Part shown: positions 6,864 through 7,612 of the stretch, one piece after another | Position numbering within the stretch: the first letter of the stretch is position 1 | Layout: each line of letters begins with the position of its first letter | Source of the DNA: Fodinibius sp050117475 | GTDB lineage: Bacteria > Bacteroidota > Rhodothermia > Balneolales > Balneolaceae | DNA: 7,612 nucleotides | Assembly: GCA_050117475.1 (NCBI GenBank) | Contig: JASFMR010000123.1 | Coordinates: 1-7,612, forward strand | Direction: 5' to 3' | Position numbers and translations under genes: made by a program | Notes under the pieces: generated by a model | What the model saw: only the letters and a program-made list of their open reading frames with translations | Database searches by the model: none | Told to the model about the DNA's origin: nothing

Positions 6864-7361
6864 ATGAAGAAACAATATTTAATAATTGCTATATGGATAT
6901 TAGTGGGAAGTATCATTGCGTCAGAAGGATGGGCACAAAAATCGGTATCCGGTGAATTCAATAAGCTCAAAAAGTTGGAAGGGGACTGGAAGGGCCTACA
7001 ACCCGACGGAAAACGGGTAGAAGTTAATTATAAAGTTATGTCAAATGGTTCTGTGGTGGTTGAGACACTTATGCCAGAAAATGAACCGAGCATGGTAACG
7101 GTGTATCATATGGATGGCAATAAGTTAATGATGACCCATTATTGCTCAGCCGGCAATCAGCCTCGAATGGTGGCCAAAGCCATGGAAAGTGAAATTGATT
7201 TCAGATTTGTGGATGCTACGAATCTGGAGAATAAATCCGAAGGGCATATGACGGGGTTGAAATTTATTTTTATTGATGACAATCATTTCAACCAGGTCTG
7301 GACCTGGAGTGAAAACGGCAAGGGAAAGCCCGGTACCTTTGAATTCGAGCGGGCGATCTAA
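6864..7361 (+). CDS. Secreted small beta-barrel protein, probably lipocalin-like (unknown function)
   Basis: This 165-residue protein has an N-terminal Sec signal peptide (KK, hydrophobic residues 5-19, probable cleavage after GWA before Gln25). The mature part is a run of short amphipathic strands that begins FNKLKKLEGDWKG (32-44), the 'L-x-G-x-W-x-G' opening typical of lipocalin-like and FABP-like barrels. It continues with VNYKVMSNGSVVVETLMP (54-71), the striking YHMDGNKLMMTHYCSAGNQPRM (81-102, key residues His82, His92, Cys94, Asn98, Arg101), then HMTGLKFIFID (128-138) and VWTWSENGKG (145-154). The length and motif order suggest a complete single-domain barrel that could bind a small hydrophobic ligand or heme, which is inference. 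I recognise the pattern from hypothetical or DUF1579-like proteins but cannot assign a function. The start is fixed by the AAGGAGG site. It is flanked by divergent and convergent genes, so it is probably monocistronic. Confidence 0.85.
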   Translation: MKKQYLIIAIWILVGSIIASEGWAQKSVSGEFNKLKKLEGDWKGLQPDGKRVEVNYKVMSNGSVVVETLMPENEPSMVTVYHMDGNKLMMTHYCSAGNQPRMVAKAMESEIDFRFVDATNLENKSEGHMTGLKFIFIDDNHFNQVWTWSENGKGKPGTFEFERAI

Positions 7362-7412
7362 ATATTTTAGTCTGGCAGGTTTAAAAAAGTGGCATTTTTA
7401 TACTTAAATGTC

Positions 7413-7433
7413 ATCCTGAACTTGTTTCAGGAT
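7413..7433. repeat. REP-like palindromic repeat
   Basis: ATCCTGAA (7413-7420) and TTCAGGAT (7426-7433) form a perfect 8-bp stem around a CTTGT loop, preceded by GTC (7410-7412) and followed by CTGG. This GTCATCCTGAACTTG-type palindrome resembles dispersed intergenic repeats found in many copies in numerous bacterial genomes. It lies between convergent genes, the usual position for such elements. It could also fold in mRNA and help end or stabilise the upstream transcript. There is no U-tract after the stem, so it is not a standard terminator. Copy number cannot be judged from this window. Confidence 0.65.
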
Positions 7434-7517
7434 CTGGTCCAGAAGCAACGTATATTACCTCCAGGGAAAGGAAGGGTATTTACAGGTATCCCGAACTTAA
7501 CTATTAAGTCGGTAAGG

Positions 7518-7612
7518 TTATTTCTTTTCCTCTTCCGGCACAATCGAAATCTTATCCAGCGAAAGTCCCTTCATGATGGCATCATAGTTGGTGACATCCT
7601 TGGGGATGATCA
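7518..7612 (-). CDS. C-terminal end of an unidentified protein (truncated by window edge)
   Basis: On the minus strand an open frame enters from the right edge and ends at TAA (7518-7520). Its 31 or so visible residues include IIPKDVTNYDAIMKG, then LSLDKISIVPEEEKK at the terminus. Codon use looks genuine and the charged EEEKK tail is a common natural C-terminus, but the piece is too short to assign a family. It converges on the lipocalin-like gene, with the REP-like palindrome in the 156-base spacer. Confidence 0.6.
   Translation of the reverse strand, partial: IIPKDVTNYDAIMKGLSLDKISIVPEEEKK

Noticed and set aside
1..7612. Search by eye for CRISPR arrays, tRNA genes, insertion sequences, phage or defence genes
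   Set aside because: No regularly spaced direct repeats, cloverleaf sequences, transposase motifs or toxin-antitoxin pairs were seen in the window.

Overview
The window looks like chromosomal DNA of a member of the Bacteroidota in the broad sense (FCB group). The main reason is a SusC/SusD outer-membrane uptake pair, which is essentially confined to that group. GC content appears moderate. One gene has a textbook AAGGAGG ribosome binding site, which is uncommon in classical Bacteroidia and may point to a deeper lineage such as Balneolia or Rhodothermia. That lineage is inference only.

Layout. Positions 2-1459 (+) hold the C-terminal part of a SusC/RagA-type TonB-dependent receptor that enters from the left. 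After 11 bases comes its SusD-like lipoprotein (1471-2976, +), and the pair forms one operon. Two hairpins follow at 2986-3010 and 3038-3072. From the position of their T-runs, one seems to serve the leftward gene and the other the rightward operon. Two leftward genes come next: a secreted DUF1028 (Ntn-hydrolase-fold) protein with a C-terminal TPR-like segment (3125-4123) and a class I SAM-dependent methyltransferase (4207-4875). A divergent intergenic region with an inverted repeat separates these from a rightward DUF389 membrane protein (5046-6053). Converging on it is a small leftward two-helix membrane protein with a PH-like tail (6091-6567). A 296-base AT-rich divergent spacer leads to a secreted, probably lipocalin-like beta-barrel protein (6864-7361, +). 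Beyond it lie a perfect 8-bp palindrome of the dispersed REP-like type (7413-7433) and the last 30 or so codons of a leftward gene that runs off the right edge (7518-7612).

How the genes work together. Only the SusC/SusD pair is clearly a functional unit: a TonB-powered barrel with a surface lid lipoprotein that imports an unidentified oligomeric nutrient. No glycosidase, protease or regulator that would name the substrate is in view. The other genes are mostly single transcription units of general envelope or housekeeping character. Nothing here amounts to a clear undescribed system: there is no phage, transposase, CRISPR array, toxin-antitoxin or defence module. The points most worth a second look are the secreted DUF1028-TPR protein, the REP-like palindrome and the inverted repeat upstream of the DUF389 gene.
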